The notes under the pieces are model-generated. The model ran no database searches, was not told the DNA's origin, and saw only the letters and a list, made by a program, of their open reading frames with translations. A stretch of 49,907 bases of DNA from SBAX01 sp964646605 (GTDB lineage Bacteria > Planctomycetota > Phycisphaerae > UBA1845), in NCBI GenBank assembly GCA_964646605.1, contig CAZYEX010000164.1, positions 1-49,907 on the forward strand, read 5' to 3'. This document shows, in pieces, positions 16,485 through 26,500 of the stretch. Position 1 is the first letter of the stretch, and every line of letters begins with the position of its first letter. Both the position numbers and the translations under genes were made by a program.

Positions 16485-17822
16485 ATGCGCGGACTTTCGA
16501 CGTTGGTCTTGATCGCTGCACTCGCCGCGGCCGCAACAACGGCGAGCGGTCAGACTCCGTCCGCAAGCCTGTGCCTGGAAACGGACCCCGGTTGCCTAAC
16601 GCCTGGCGGCACTCAAGTTCGGGTGGTGCTGGACGCGGGACAGATCGAGGTTTGCGGGGCCCAAGTCGACATTCATTTCGATCCGCAGGTGCTGGCGCTG
16701 ATCGACGTCGTGCCGGGCCGGGAGTGCGACCCGGATTCCCCGTTCTCGCTCGAGCTGTTCCAATCCGTTCATCCCTCCGGCGAGGTCCGATACGCCGTGG
16801 GGACGAACTTCCTTACCGGCAAGGGAGGGGCACACGGACAGTCGACGGTGGCGTGTTTGCGTTTCGCCCCGGTCGGCCCGACGGTCGCAGCGGTCGATGT
16901 ATGTCTCGTGGAGGGTGAGCATCCGTTTCTGACGATGCTGGTCGATGAAGCGGGGCGGGCTATTTCGGTGTTTGCCTCGTCGACGTGCGGGTTGCTGGAT
17001 GTGCCGTCGACGCTCGCATGTACGCAGGTGACGGCGGACCCGAACTGCACGTGCGAAACCGACACAGCCGATTGCCATGCGTTGGACACGGCTTGCCGCA
17101 TAGGAGTTTGCAACCCGGCAACGCATTTTTGCGAGGCCGTTGCGATTAACGAAGGAGGGAGCTGCGACGACGGCGATTCCTGTACGCTCATTGACGAGTG
17201 CCGCGAGGGTGAGTGCGAAGGGCGTGAGTGCCGCAACCCGACGCTTTGCCTCGGCTCGGACTCCTGCCTCGGGCTGGACCCCATCGTGGGCATCGCGGTA
17301 CGGCTCTCTCAAGGTCAGCGCGTTGTAGACGGAGGGCAATTCTCCATCGAATATGATCCCACGGAGCTGGAGTTTCTGGACGCCCTGCCCGGATCGTACT
17401 GCGACCCCGATTCGCCTTTCACCCTGGAAATCACCCAGGTCGTCAACGAAACGGAGGGCCGACTTTTCTTCGCGGCGGGCGTCAGTCCGGGCGGACCGTC
17501 GGGCACCAACGGGCCGTCCACTCTGGCGTGTTTGACGTTCCTGGATATCGGCGAGCCCGGCGGAAAGGCCTGCCTGTTCAACGATCTCAACCCCTTCTCC
17601 ACCATCCTGGTGGACGAGTTTGGGCAGGCGATTCGCCTGGGCGACTTCGACGTTTGTGAATCGATCGACGACGAATCGGGCTTGCCGTGCGCGGGTCCGC
17701 AGCCGTGCCGAATTCCCACGGTCTCCGCTTGGGGGGGGTTGATCCTCGCCCTCCTGCTTCTTTGCGGCGCGAAAGTTCGATTCGGATTCCAGGCCCGACG
17801 ATCATTCGCCGGCCGCGCCTGA
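16485..17822 (+). CDS. Two-cohesin-like secreted protein with IPTL-CTERM-type sorting tail
   Basis: A 445-residue protein: signal peptide (LVLIAALAAAATTASGQ), a cohesin-like domain (about 28-170), a cysteine-rich linker (about 175-260, with CNPATHFCEAVAINEGGSC and CDDGDSCTLIDEC), a second cohesin-like domain (about 265-395) and a C-terminal anchor. The two domains are clearly duplicated: both have CDPDSPF, a GxxxGxSTxACLxF strand and TMLVDEAGRAI / TILVDEFGQAI. The end, IPTVSAWGGLILALLLLCG followed by basic residues, matches the IPTL-CTERM pattern of motif, transmembrane helix and positive tail, which predicts exosortase-like processing. Cohesins bind dockerins, and dockerin-like ends occur in other secreted proteins of this window. 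The ATG follows GGAGG, and a sigma70-like promoter lies at 16431-16459. Confidence 0.82.
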   Translation: MRGLSTLVLIAALAAAATTASGQTPSASLCLETDPGCLTPGGTQVRVVLDAGQIEVCGAQVDIHFDPQVLALIDVVPGRECDPDSPFSLELFQSVHPSGEVRYAVGTNFLTGKGGAHGQSTVACLRFAPVGPTVAAVDVCLVEGEHPFLTMLVDEAGRAISVFASSTCGLLDVPSTLACTQVTADPNCTCETDTADCHALDTACRIGVCNPATHFCEAVAINEGGSCDDGDSCTLIDECREGECEGRECRNPTLCLGSDSCLGLDPIVGIAVRLSQGQRVVDGGQFSIEYDPTELEFLDALPGSYCDPDSPFTLEITQVVNETEGRLFFAAGVSPGGPSGTNGPSTLACLTFLDIGEPGGKACLFNDLNPFSTILVDEFGQAIRLGDFDVCESIDDESGLPCAGPQPCRIPTVSAWGGLILALLLLCGAKVRFGFQARRSFAGRA

Positions 17823-17829
17823 GCCTCCG

Positions 17830-18096
17830 CTACGCTTTTCGGCGGCGGCGCGAGGTTCCGCGGCCATTGCGACCGTTGATGGGCTCGATGCGGGTGATGT
17901 GGATCAAAGCGCAATGGGCCAGGCGGTCGTACATCCAGGGGTGGTGCGCGTCGGGTATCACCACGTACACCGCCGATCGACCGATTAGGCACATGTCCTG
18001 GTGTTGTACGTCGAACGTCGCTCCGTCGGACATGTAGATACGAAACGGGTCGAAGGGTTGTCTGACCACGTGTTCGCGGACATCTTCGGGACGCAT
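17830..18096 (-). CDS. Small conserved hypothetical protein
   Basis: An 88-residue protein beginning MRPEDVREHVVRQPFDPFRIYMSDG. The pattern of a short helix, QPFxPFxI and MSDGxxFxVxHxD is one I know from uncharacterised planctomycete proteins. A hydrophobic strand pair (AVYVVIPDAHH, CALIHITRIEPI) and an arginine-rich end follow. The start at 18096 is preceded by GGAGG with 8 bases spacing. No function can be given. Its 3' end lies 7 bases from the end of the convergent cohesin-like gene. Confidence 0.7.
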   Translation of the reverse strand: MRPEDVREHVVRQPFDPFRIYMSDGATFDVQHQDMCLIGRSAVYVVIPDAHHPWMYDRLAHCALIHITRIEPINGRNGRGTSRRRRKA

Positions 18097-18179
18097 CGAC
18101 CGACCTCCACTTGTTCCGCCCACAGTCTACGACGGGGCGGCCCTGGAGTCAAGCCTCGCCCAAGTCGGACGGTAGCCTA

Positions 18180-18207
18180 TTGCGATCTCGCGGGCGGGTT
18201 GGACAAT
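18180..18207 (+). promoter_or_regulatory. Promoter close to the start codon of the crotonase gene
   Basis: TTGCGA (18180-18185) and GACAAT (18202-18207) are 16 bases apart. The ATG at 18215 lies only 7 bases after the -10 box and has no Shine-Dalgarno sequence, so the transcript may be leaderless. Confidence 0.4.
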
Positions 18208-18214
18208 AGCGGGC

Positions 18215-18985
18215 ATGAGCGAATTGATCCTCAGTAAGTCCGAAGGTCACGTCGGTATTTGCACTCTCAACCGTCCCGATGTCCTTAACGCCCTCTCAGT
18301 GGAGTTGATGGATCAGCTTATCGCGGCGCTTGAGGCGTTCGACAAGGATGCCGGCATTCACGTCATGGTGCTGACCGGCAACGAGCGGGCGTTCGCAGCT
18401 GGGGCGGACATCGCGGACATGGCCGAGGCGTCGTTTCTGGACATGTACGAACGCAACAACCTTGCCCGATGGATGCGCATCAAAGCGGTGCGCAAGCCGA
18501 TCATCGCCGCGGTCAGCGGCTTCTGTCTGGGCGGCGGGTGCGAACTGGCCATGCACTGCGACATCATCATCGCCTCCGAGTCCGCCAAGTTCGGTCAGCC
18601 GGAGATCAACATCGGCGTCATGCCCGGCGCGGGCGGCACGCAGCGCCTGACCCGCGCCATCGGCAAGTTCAAAGCCATGGAAGTGATCCTCAACGGGCGG
18701 TTCCTCTCCGCGAAGGAGGCCTTCGACGCCGGTTTGGTGACACGGATTGTCAGCAAAGAGCAGTGTCTGGCCGAGGCCCTCCGCCTCGCCCACCAGATCG
18801 CCGAGCGGCCGCCGATGGCCCTCAAGCTCGCCAAGGAAGCCGTGCTCAAGGCGGACGAAATGACCCTCACCGAGGGCCTGGAGTACGAACGAAAGCTCTT
18901 CTACTCCCTCTTCGCGACCGACGACCAAAAAGAGGGCATGAAAGCATTTCTCGAAAAGCGCAAACCGACGTTCCGGGGGAGATGA
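18215..18985 (+). CDS. Enoyl-CoA hydratase/isomerase (crotonase family)
   Basis: A 256-residue crotonase. The oxyanion-hole segment AFAAGADIADMAE binds the CoA thioester. Both catalytic glutamates of enoyl-CoA hydratase are present: Glu110 in GGGCELAMHCD and Glu130 in GQPEINIGVMPGAGGTQRL. It should hydrate short-chain trans-2-enoyl-CoA in fatty-acid beta-oxidation or a related acyl-CoA route in the cytoplasm. Length and C-terminal FLEKRKPTFRGR are typical. It stands alone, with no thiolase or acyl-CoA dehydrogenase nearby, so the pathway is unknown. A promoter at 18180-18207 sits so close that translation may be leaderless. Confidence 0.93.
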   Translation: MSELILSKSEGHVGICTLNRPDVLNALSVELMDQLIAALEAFDKDAGIHVMVLTGNERAFAAGADIADMAEASFLDMYERNNLARWMRIKAVRKPIIAAVSGFCLGGGCELAMHCDIIIASESAKFGQPEINIGVMPGAGGTQRLTRAIGKFKAMEVILNGRFLSAKEAFDAGLVTRIVSKEQCLAEALRLAHQIAERPPMALKLAKEAVLKADEMTLTEGLEYERKLFYSLFATDDQKEGMKAFLEKRKPTFRGR

Positions 18986-19016
18986 ACTGGGAACGGTGCT
19001 CACACGATCAGAGCCG

Positions 19017-19137
19017 GGAGCGGAAGCGACCGGATTCTTCGGGGAAACCGCGCGGGAAAATCGTGTCGCTTCCGCTCCGCGCGGGAAAATCGTGTCGCTT
19101 CCGCTCCACGCGAGAAAATCGTGTCGCTTCCGCTCCA
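19017..19137. repeat. Three 29-bp tandem repeats with an inverted diverged copy
   Basis: Units beginning CGCGGGAAAATCGTGTCGC start at 19051, 19080 and 19109 (the last with GAG for GGG), period 29. Just before them, about 19017-19050 carries a diverged copy in reverse orientation (GGAGCGGAAGCGAC), so long hairpins are possible. There are no spacers, so this is not CRISPR. The array fills the gap between the convergent crotonase and trmB genes. Confidence 0.8.
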
Positions 19138-19147
19138 CGCTCTGATT

Positions 19148-19771
19148 TCAGGATGAATCGCCGCCCGACCGGCGGTACGCGGCACGATGGATAGCGCGAC
19201 CTTCGCGGGCGTATTTGATTTCGTAATTGGTTCCCTCCCAGTCGCCGCCCGCGTCCACGGTTTGTTCCTCCCACGGACGCTCCGTGAATTCGGGTTGTGC
19301 GGCGAGGACCAAACGAATCTGGGCGAAGTACTCCTCGTGGTCGGATTGGATGAGCCAGCGCCCTTCCGGGACGAGCACCCGCGTCGCGGCCTCGGCAAAG
19401 TCGGCTTGGACGAGTCGGCGCTTGTGGTGACGTTTCTTGGGCCAGGGGTCGGGGTGGTACAGGTGAAGCACGGAAACGCACGCCGGCGGAAGATGATGCA
19501 TCACGAAAATCTTGGCGTCGGTGCGCATGACGCGGACGTTGGTAAGCTGCCAGCGGGCCATGCGATCGGCCGCGAACTGGAAGAACTTGTTGGCCCACTC
19601 GATGCCCAAGAGTCGAACGTCCGGGGCCGACCGGGCACGATTCAGAAGGAAGCCGCCCTTTCCACAGCCGATCTCCAACTCAAACGGTCCCGGCGTATCG
19701 AACCACGACATCGGATCGACCACCACGCCATCCGCGGGCGTTTCGACAATGATGTTCTCGATTGCAAGCAT
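19148..19771 (-). CDS. trmB: tRNA (guanine-N7-)-methyltransferase TrmB
   Basis: A 207-residue SAM-dependent enzyme that makes m7G46 in the tRNA variable loop. ELEIGCGKGGFLL is the SAM-binding motif I. GIEWANKF, then LHLYHPDPWPKKRHHKRRL, is the TrmB signature with the catalytic/tRNA-binding DPWPKKRHHKRR stretch. The C-terminal TNYEIKYAREG is also a family ending (often TNFEIRMQ or TNYERKF). The ATG at 19771 has no Shine-Dalgarno sequence; TACAAT (reverse of 19781-19786) lies 9 bases upstream, so a near-leaderless transcript is possible. A small hairpin (CGGGC, CTTGT, GCCCG; 19791-19805) follows farther upstream. Confidence 0.95.
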   Translation of the reverse strand: MLAIENIIVETPADGVVVDPMSWFDTPGPFELEIGCGKGGFLLNRARSAPDVRLLGIEWANKFFQFAADRMARWQLTNVRVMRTDAKIFVMHHLPPACVSVLHLYHPDPWPKKRHHKRRLVQADFAEAATRVLVPEGRWLIQSDHEEYFAQIRLVLAAQPEFTERPWEEQTVDAGGDWEGTNYEIKYAREGRAIHRAAYRRSGGDSS

Positions 19772-19892
19772 CCAAAGAGCATTGTAGCGTCGGGCCTTGT
19801 GCCCGGCGCTGGGTCACCCGAGCGAGTGCGTCGCGGATGAACCGCGACGCCACGGAAAGTTGGGCCCGTCGCTTGCGCTCCGATGCACGGTC

Positions 19893-20786
19893 CTACTGAA
19901 TCAGCCCGCGCTGGCGGAAGTAGGAGAGGATGACCTGGTCGAAGGGCACTTGGGTGCTGGTGAACAAATAGTTCACGCCTCGGCGGGTGCAATAGTCCTT
20001 GAGACCCTCGCAGTAGGCTTGCAGGTTGCGGCGGTATCGTTGCAGCAGCGGTCGGCTTACCGTGATCTCGGCTACGTCGTCGTCCTCCACGTCGGTCAAC
20101 CGCAAGTCGCCCGTAAGGACGGGCTCCATCTCCTCGGGACTGAGGACTTGGACGGTGTAGAGGTCGTAGTTACGCCCGAGCAGAAACTTGAGGCCCTCCT
20201 CGTATCCGCCCTTTTCGAAGAAGTCGCTGAGGATGATGACGATGCCGGGTTGGGGATGTCGAATGGCGAATTGCTTACCGGCGGCGGACAGATTGCTCGC
20301 CCCCTCGAACGCCACGTTGCTCAAGAATTCGACGGCCTTGAACATCCAGCGGCGGCCGCGAATGCCCGCGAGTTGGTCTCGCAATCCGTTGGCGTAGGTG
20401 AACAAGCTGACGCGGTCGAAGTTGATCAGACCGATGTAGGCGATGGCCGCTGCGATGCGTCGGGCATAGAGCCCCTTGTTCGGCTCGCCCCAGTCCATGC
20501 TTTTGGAGGCGTCGATGAGCACGCTGACGTGCAGGTCCTCCTCCTGCAAGAACAACTTGATGAACAGTTTCTCGAGCCGGGCGAAAATGTTCCAATCCAA
20601 AAAACGCAGGTCGTCGCCGGGAACGTAGTTGCGATAGTCGGCGAATTCCACCGATTCCCCGCGCCGCTTGGTGAGCCTCTCGCCGCGCATCTTCCCCGCG
20701 AAGACCTTCTTGCTGACCAGGGCAAGCTGGTCGAGGCGGGTCATGAACGCGGGGTCGAGCAAGGCGTCATGTTCAACGGTCTGCAT
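19893..20786 (-). CDS. DUF58 domain protein (MoxR-associated)
   Basis: A 297-residue cytoplasmic protein of the DUF58 family. The family signature RRGESVEFADYRNYVPGDDLRFLDWNIFAR is clear in two halves, followed by a von Willebrand-like domain with a partial metal-site motif VSVLIDASKSMDWG. DUF58 proteins are usually encoded with MoxR AAA+ ATPases and VWA membrane proteins; that set is present at 22539-27659, though here separated by an opposite-strand gene and a repeat-rich spacer. The likely role is as partner of the MoxR ATPase in assembly of, or metal insertion into, extracytoplasmic complexes; this is inferred from neighbours. It ends with YFRQRGLIQ, the usual end for the family. Confidence 0.9.
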   Translation of the reverse strand: MQTVEHDALLDPAFMTRLDQLALVSKKVFAGKMRGERLTKRRGESVEFADYRNYVPGDDLRFLDWNIFARLEKLFIKLFLQEEDLHVSVLIDASKSMDWGEPNKGLYARRIAAAIAYIGLINFDRVSLFTYANGLRDQLAGIRGRRWMFKAVEFLSNVAFEGASNLSAAGKQFAIRHPQPGIVIILSDFFEKGGYEEGLKFLLGRNYDLYTVQVLSPEEMEPVLTGDLRLTDVEDDDVAEITVSRPLLQRYRRNLQAYCEGLKDYCTRRGVNYLFTSTQVPFDQVILSYFRQRGLIQ

Positions 20787-20827
20787 ACCCAGGCGGTCCT
20801 TTTCTCATCGAGGCGCGGACCATGCTA

Positions 20828-20854
20828 TTGCAAGCCCGGTGCGTGGCGTATACT
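20828..20854 (+). promoter_or_regulatory. Sigma70-like promoter of the coiled-coil membrane protein gene
   Basis: TTGCAA (20828-20833) and TATACT (20849-20854) are 15 bases apart, 69 bases ahead of the GTG start at 20924. The spacing is a little short, but the -10 box is good. Confidence 0.45.
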
Positions 20855-20923
20855 CGGGGGTGCCACGGCCCTAGCGTTCGGCAGAGACAACGTCACTTTA
20901 GGTCGGTCACAGGAGGTTTGCAA

Positions 20924-21943
20924 GTGTCGAAAACGCAATTGAACCACGAGGTCGAGCCCGATGTGATGCAGATCACGAAAGACGAGGCCCTGGAATTCGC
21001 CAAGTTCAAAGCCCTCGAGGAATCGAAGACCGAACTGATAGGTTGGGCGAAGAAGCGGTTCTGGTGGCTGAGCGTGATTCTCGCGGCGCTCGGACTTCTG
21101 GGATTCAACTTCGTGATTCGAACCACGGTCCAGGATCTCCTAAAGAACGATGTGGGCGAGGCGCAAAAAGCCGGCATCCGGGCCAGCCTGGCGGCAGAGG
21201 ATGCTCAGACCGCCGCGAAGCAGGCAAAAAAGGAACTCGTTGAGATTCGCGGACAAGCAGAGAGCATGACCACGGACCTCGATCGTCTCCAAGGGGCGAT
21301 CAACGAGCGAGCCGCGGATGTCAACGAGCAGCTTGCGCGGCTGCAGGCGGGCATCGACGGAATGACCACCCATGCTGCGGAATACACCAGGGTGGCCACC
21401 GCGGATCTCGAGCAACGCTTCCAACTACTTGTCGCAGCGCTGAAACGTGCCGGCGTCCCAGTGCCTGATGCCCCAGTCGGCGCCGAGGCTGGGGTTGGCC
21501 CGACGGAACCTCGACCGGAAGCGGTTGCCACGGGCACTGACCTGAAGCGCCAGTTCGAGGAGAATTCGGCGTTTAGCGTGGATGTCAATTTCAACGCTGA
21601 TCGACGCGAACTTGCGGAAGCCATCGGAACGAAACTTCAGTCACTCGGGTACCGCGTCAGCGTCGTCCTCACGCCCGGATCCTACAGCACGACCGATCCC
21701 GGTCCTGACGGGATTTCGCTGAGCTACAGCGATGGCACCGAGGACCGCGCAAATAAGATTGCGGAGACGATCCGGGGAACAAGTGGAACGACCGTGGTAA
21801 CGCTAAAGCGGCGACCCGGCCCCTCAGGCGCCACCGTGGCGTCTTTCCGTATTCTGCTCAATTCGATGCCATGGAACCCTGAGAAGGCAAGGCAACGCGC
21901 CCAGACTTCACGTGCGCAACAACCCTCCATTCGAAAAGATTAA
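20924..21943 (+). CDS. Single-pass membrane protein with periplasmic coiled coil
   Basis: A 339-residue protein I do not recognise. A cytoplasmic acidic/basic N-terminus is followed by one membrane helix (FWWLSVILAALGLLGFNFVI, about 43-62). A long coiled coil covers about residues 75-165 (EDAQTAAKQAKKELVEIRGQ, LQGAINERAADVNEQLARL). A small alpha/beta domain (about 205-300; ADRRELAEAIGTKLQSLGYRVSVVL) resembles LytR-C/SPOR-like or partition-type folds only loosely. The GTG start at 20924 is chosen for AGGAGG seven bases upstream. It sits opposite in strand to the MoxR/DUF58 genes. A sensory or scaffold role is possible but unsupported. Confidence 0.72.
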   Translation: MSKTQLNHEVEPDVMQITKDEALEFAKFKALEESKTELIGWAKKRFWWLSVILAALGLLGFNFVIRTTVQDLLKNDVGEAQKAGIRASLAAEDAQTAAKQAKKELVEIRGQAESMTTDLDRLQGAINERAADVNEQLARLQAGIDGMTTHAAEYTRVATADLEQRFQLLVAALKRAGVPVPDAPVGAEAGVGPTEPRPEAVATGTDLKRQFEENSAFSVDVNFNADRRELAEAIGTKLQSLGYRVSVVLTPGSYSTTDPGPDGISLSYSDGTEDRANKIAETIRGTSGTTVVTLKRRPGPSGATVASFRILLNSMPWNPEKARQRAQTSRAQQPSIRKD

Positions 21944-22117
21944 GTGCGTCGTGGCGATGGGGACTGCCCGCGAAACGCGCGTCGTCATAGTCCATCCACA
22001 TAGGTCGCTCCCGCCCGTCCAGAAGTAGGGGCACAGTGCGTAAGGCCCGTGCAGGATCCGGTTTTCGACGGCGCATTTTACTCACGCTCCTTGCCCGACG
22101 ATACACGGTGCGCTCCG

Positions 22118-22140
22118 GCGCCACCCACCAGGGGTGGCGC
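22118..22140. repeat. REP-like hairpin
   Basis: GCGCCACCC, loop ACCAG, GGGTGGCGC: a perfect 9-bp stem, closely matching the copy at 22430-22452. Confidence 0.7.
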
Positions 22141-22429
22141 TCAATACTGTTCGGCACGGGACATGCGTTTTGCGGAGGGGGTGGTTTGGGCGGTGCGATG
22201 ATGCGGGGTGGCGGGACATGGTGGGTGGCCGGGGTGTTGGATATCGGCGCAGCGTAAAGGGCCGGCGGATCGCGGGCGCGATCGTCGGTCAGGACTGGGT
22301 GGCGCTACACTTCGTTGTCTTTCATTCGCCATGCGGCATTCATACGACACCGGTCGCTCGCGCTCCCGGCCCTGATTGTCCGCGGGCTTGCGCCCACGGC
22401 TCTGTCGGCAGCACCAGTCCCATCCATTC

Positions 22430-22452
22430 GCGCCACCCACAAGGGGTGGCGC
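22430..22452. repeat. REP-like hairpin
   Basis: GCGCCACCC, loop ACAAG, GGGTGGCGC: a perfect 9-bp stem followed by TACA. It has the same stem as 22118-22140 and the same loop as 11056-11078. Confidence 0.7.
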
Positions 22453-22538
22453 TACAGTTCGCAATCGTTCATTCGACATTCGCTATTCGCCATTCAGCAT
22501 TCGCCTCACCGCTCCCTTACGGTCGCGGCTTTGATCCC

Positions 22539-23555
<1,017 letters not shown>

Positions 23556-23580
23556 CAGTAACTCCACAGTGCGTTTTTGA

Positions 23581-26500
23581 CTATCCTGGTTCGTCGTGGT
23601 CCTTCCGCGCTCGCCGTTTGGCTTTCAAGAGGCGCGAGGTCATGTCGTCCTGGTCCTCGGATGCCGACTTCGGAGCTTTCGGCTTTGCATCCTCGGCCTT
23701 GGCGCCGCCCAGGGACTCCGCCAGGTCGCCGACGGGCTTCGTCGCGGCCTGATCGCCTACGTCGAAGCGACGGCGGGCACGTTCCACAGGGATGGGTTCG
23801 CGATCGTCCCGCGTGGCGGTCTGCGCTTGGGCGCTCAACTCCTCGCGGACTCGTTCGCGGGTGCCCTTTAGCTTTTCCAAGGCCACGGCGCTGCGATCCC
23901 CGGCGTGGGCGAGAGCGGTTACGGAGTGCGTCATCCAATCCATGAACGGCCCGATGGAGCGGAAGCGGATCGTCCACCCGATCACCTCCGCCAACACAAA
24001 CGCCCCCAGCACCCCCCACCAAGGACTATACCGCAGTCCCATCCCGAAGAGCAGCACGACCAGGATCACGATCTCGGCGGCGATGGAGAGGGCCAACCAA
24101 TTGGCCAGCCGTCGCACGGCGACATCGAGCAGGAACGCGGGGAGCAGCAACCACGCCAGCACCCATTCCCACGCCGATCTCCGCGCCGTCGACGGAGGCA
24201 AATCGTGATTGAAAACGCCGGCCTGCGCGGGCGGCATGTCCAACCACCGCCCCCCGCTGAGGTCGGCGATTTGTCGTAGCAACGGTTCGTTGGGTCTCAG
24301 GTCGCGGTATTCCGGTGAGAACGGCACGGACAATCCGGTGCGCAGCGTCCCCACCGACTTGTTGCCGTCGAAGACGAGAACGTTGGCCAGATACGACCCC
24401 GCCTTGTCGATCTCGAATTCGGCCTCGTAGTGACCCGGTCCGGTCTGATTGAACTCCAGAGGCGCGGGCGCGCCGTCGGGTCCGATGACGTTGGTCCGAA
24501 GTTGCAGGTTGTTCAGAAAACCCGCGTTCTTATCGAGGGCATCGACCGTGATTCGCCCGCGATTGCCCTCGATCTTGGTATGCGTGTCGAAGTTTGCGGG
24601 CGTCTCTTGGCGCATGGTCCAGCGCACCGTCTGAGCCCAGAACTTGGCGAACTTGGGCCAAGCGGTCCAAGCCTCGCCCCAACTCGGCCAGTATCCGCTC
24701 GTGAACGCCACCGTCTTGCCCAACTCGTATTGCCAGTGGGCCAAGAGCGGATCCTCGCCTTCCTCCGTCGTCCGAACCAAGGGCAGCAAGACATGCGGGC
24801 TTTGCTTGACCGAAGTCAGCACGAACCCGCCGAGGGACGGAATCGGCTCGCCGCCGCGCTCGAATCCGCTCAGCAATTCGCTCGTTGCGTGGTAAACCCG
24901 CGGAGTAAACGGCTCGTCAATGATCAGCGGCCGGCGGACCACTTGCGATTCCTTCACGAAAATCTGCGGCAACTGCTTGGGGTTTCTCGCCGCGTAGTAC
25001 GTACCCCCGGTCTTGGTCGCGATGTCGCGGAGGGCGACCTCCTGCACGTGCGCCCCCCAGCCGATCCCGATTGTGCTCGCCGTGATCTTGGCCTGGACCA
25101 TGCGATCCACGAGTTCCTTGGGCGGCGGTTGGGCGTCACCGTCGCTGAGGATAATGATATGCCGCTGCGCCGCGTCCTTCCCGCGGCCGGTCATCAGCTC
25201 CTTGTAGGCCATCTCCATCGTCTGGCCGAAGTCGGGCATGTCGCCGATCTGCATGCGGTCGATCTTGGCTTTGACGGCCTCCTTGTTGGTGTTGAGCCCC
25301 AGGGGAACTTCCCAGTTCGCCCCCCCCGGCGAATAGGAGTACGCCAGCACGCCGATGTAATCCTGCGAGCTGATGGTGTCCACGCTCTTCTTGGCCATCT
25401 CCTTGCCCCAGAAATTGCCGCGGGGGACTTCGCAACTGTGCATGATGAGGACCAGAGCGCCGCGGGGAATGACCTTCTTGTGTTTGATCTCGAAGGAAAC
25501 GGGCATGACCTCTTCGAGCGGACTTCCGATCCACCCGCCGGCGCCGAAGGAATCCGGTCCGCCGAGCATGATCAGCCCGCCGCCCATGTCCTTGACGAAG
25601 GTGGCCATGTCGCGGAGTTGTTGATCGGTGAACGTCGCCGCGGGAATGTTGGAAAGAATGATCGAGGAGTAACTCATCATCTGCAACAGCGTGAAGTCGC
25701 CCAATTCGTCGGTCGATTTCATTTCCACGGCCACTCGTTCGCTGCGCACCGCATCCACGAAAGCGCGGTCGCCCCGCCGATCGGCGGAAACCAGCAGCGC
25801 CGGGCTCGACCCGCCCACGAAGGAGAATGCGTTCGCGCGGTTGTTGAGGGCGACCGCGTCCATGGAGTCACCGTCGGGTTGGAAGATCGCTTCGTAGGTC
25901 TGAGCGCCGGGCGCATCGACGCCCAGTTTGACCATCAACGGGTTGCTGCCCGGCGTCAATTCCACTCGCGCCCGATCGGGCGGCATCTCCACCAATCGCC
26001 CGTTGTGGTAGAGCGAGATTGTCCCCGAGGCCCGCCGTTGGGTGTGCAAGACCATGCGCAGCGTCACTTGCTCGCCGGGCTCGGCGTAGGCCGGGGCGAT
26101 CATCCTCTCGAAGTAGATTTCGTTGCGGCGTTCATACTGCAAGGGGACCACGTCGATGGGAATGCCGTCGGCTTTCGCTCGGCGAACTTCGGCCAGAACG
26201 TCCCCCATGTTGTCATTGCCGTCGGACATGAGGACGATGCGCTTCGCGGTGTCGTGCGGGAACGTGGCCATGGCCAGACGGATCGCCGACGCTACGTCGG
26301 TCCGCTCCGCGTCGGGCATGGCCGGCAAGCGACCCGGCGAAATGAAGTAGCCGCCGCGCATGGGAAGTTGCTGCAAGAACGAGCTGCGGGCGAAGTCGAT
26401 CATCCCCACCCGATCGCCCGGCGGGAGCTTGTCCGTCGCCTCGTGAATGAACTCCTCTTGAAATCGTTCCAGCGATTCGGCGCTCGCCGAGCGATCCATC

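Larger units (their letters stand above)
21944..22538. repeat. Repeat-rich convergent spacer, no gene
   Basis: These 595 bases lie between convergent genes and hold no credible coding frame. They contain two perfect 9-bp hairpins (22118-22140 and 22430-22452), a copy of the 7682 hairpin repeat (22380-22399), two copies of GGGTGGCGCTACA (22297-22309 and 22444-22456), and two ATTCG-rich stretches (about 22320-22350 and 22469-22505). The modules recur in the same order (GGGTGGCGCTACA, then ATTCG tracts, then a GGTCGC-type end), so the spacer appears to be a duplicated composite element. Confidence 0.65.

Noticed and set aside
19017..19137. CRISPR-like array
   Set aside because: The 29-base units follow each other directly, with no unique spacers and no cas genes.
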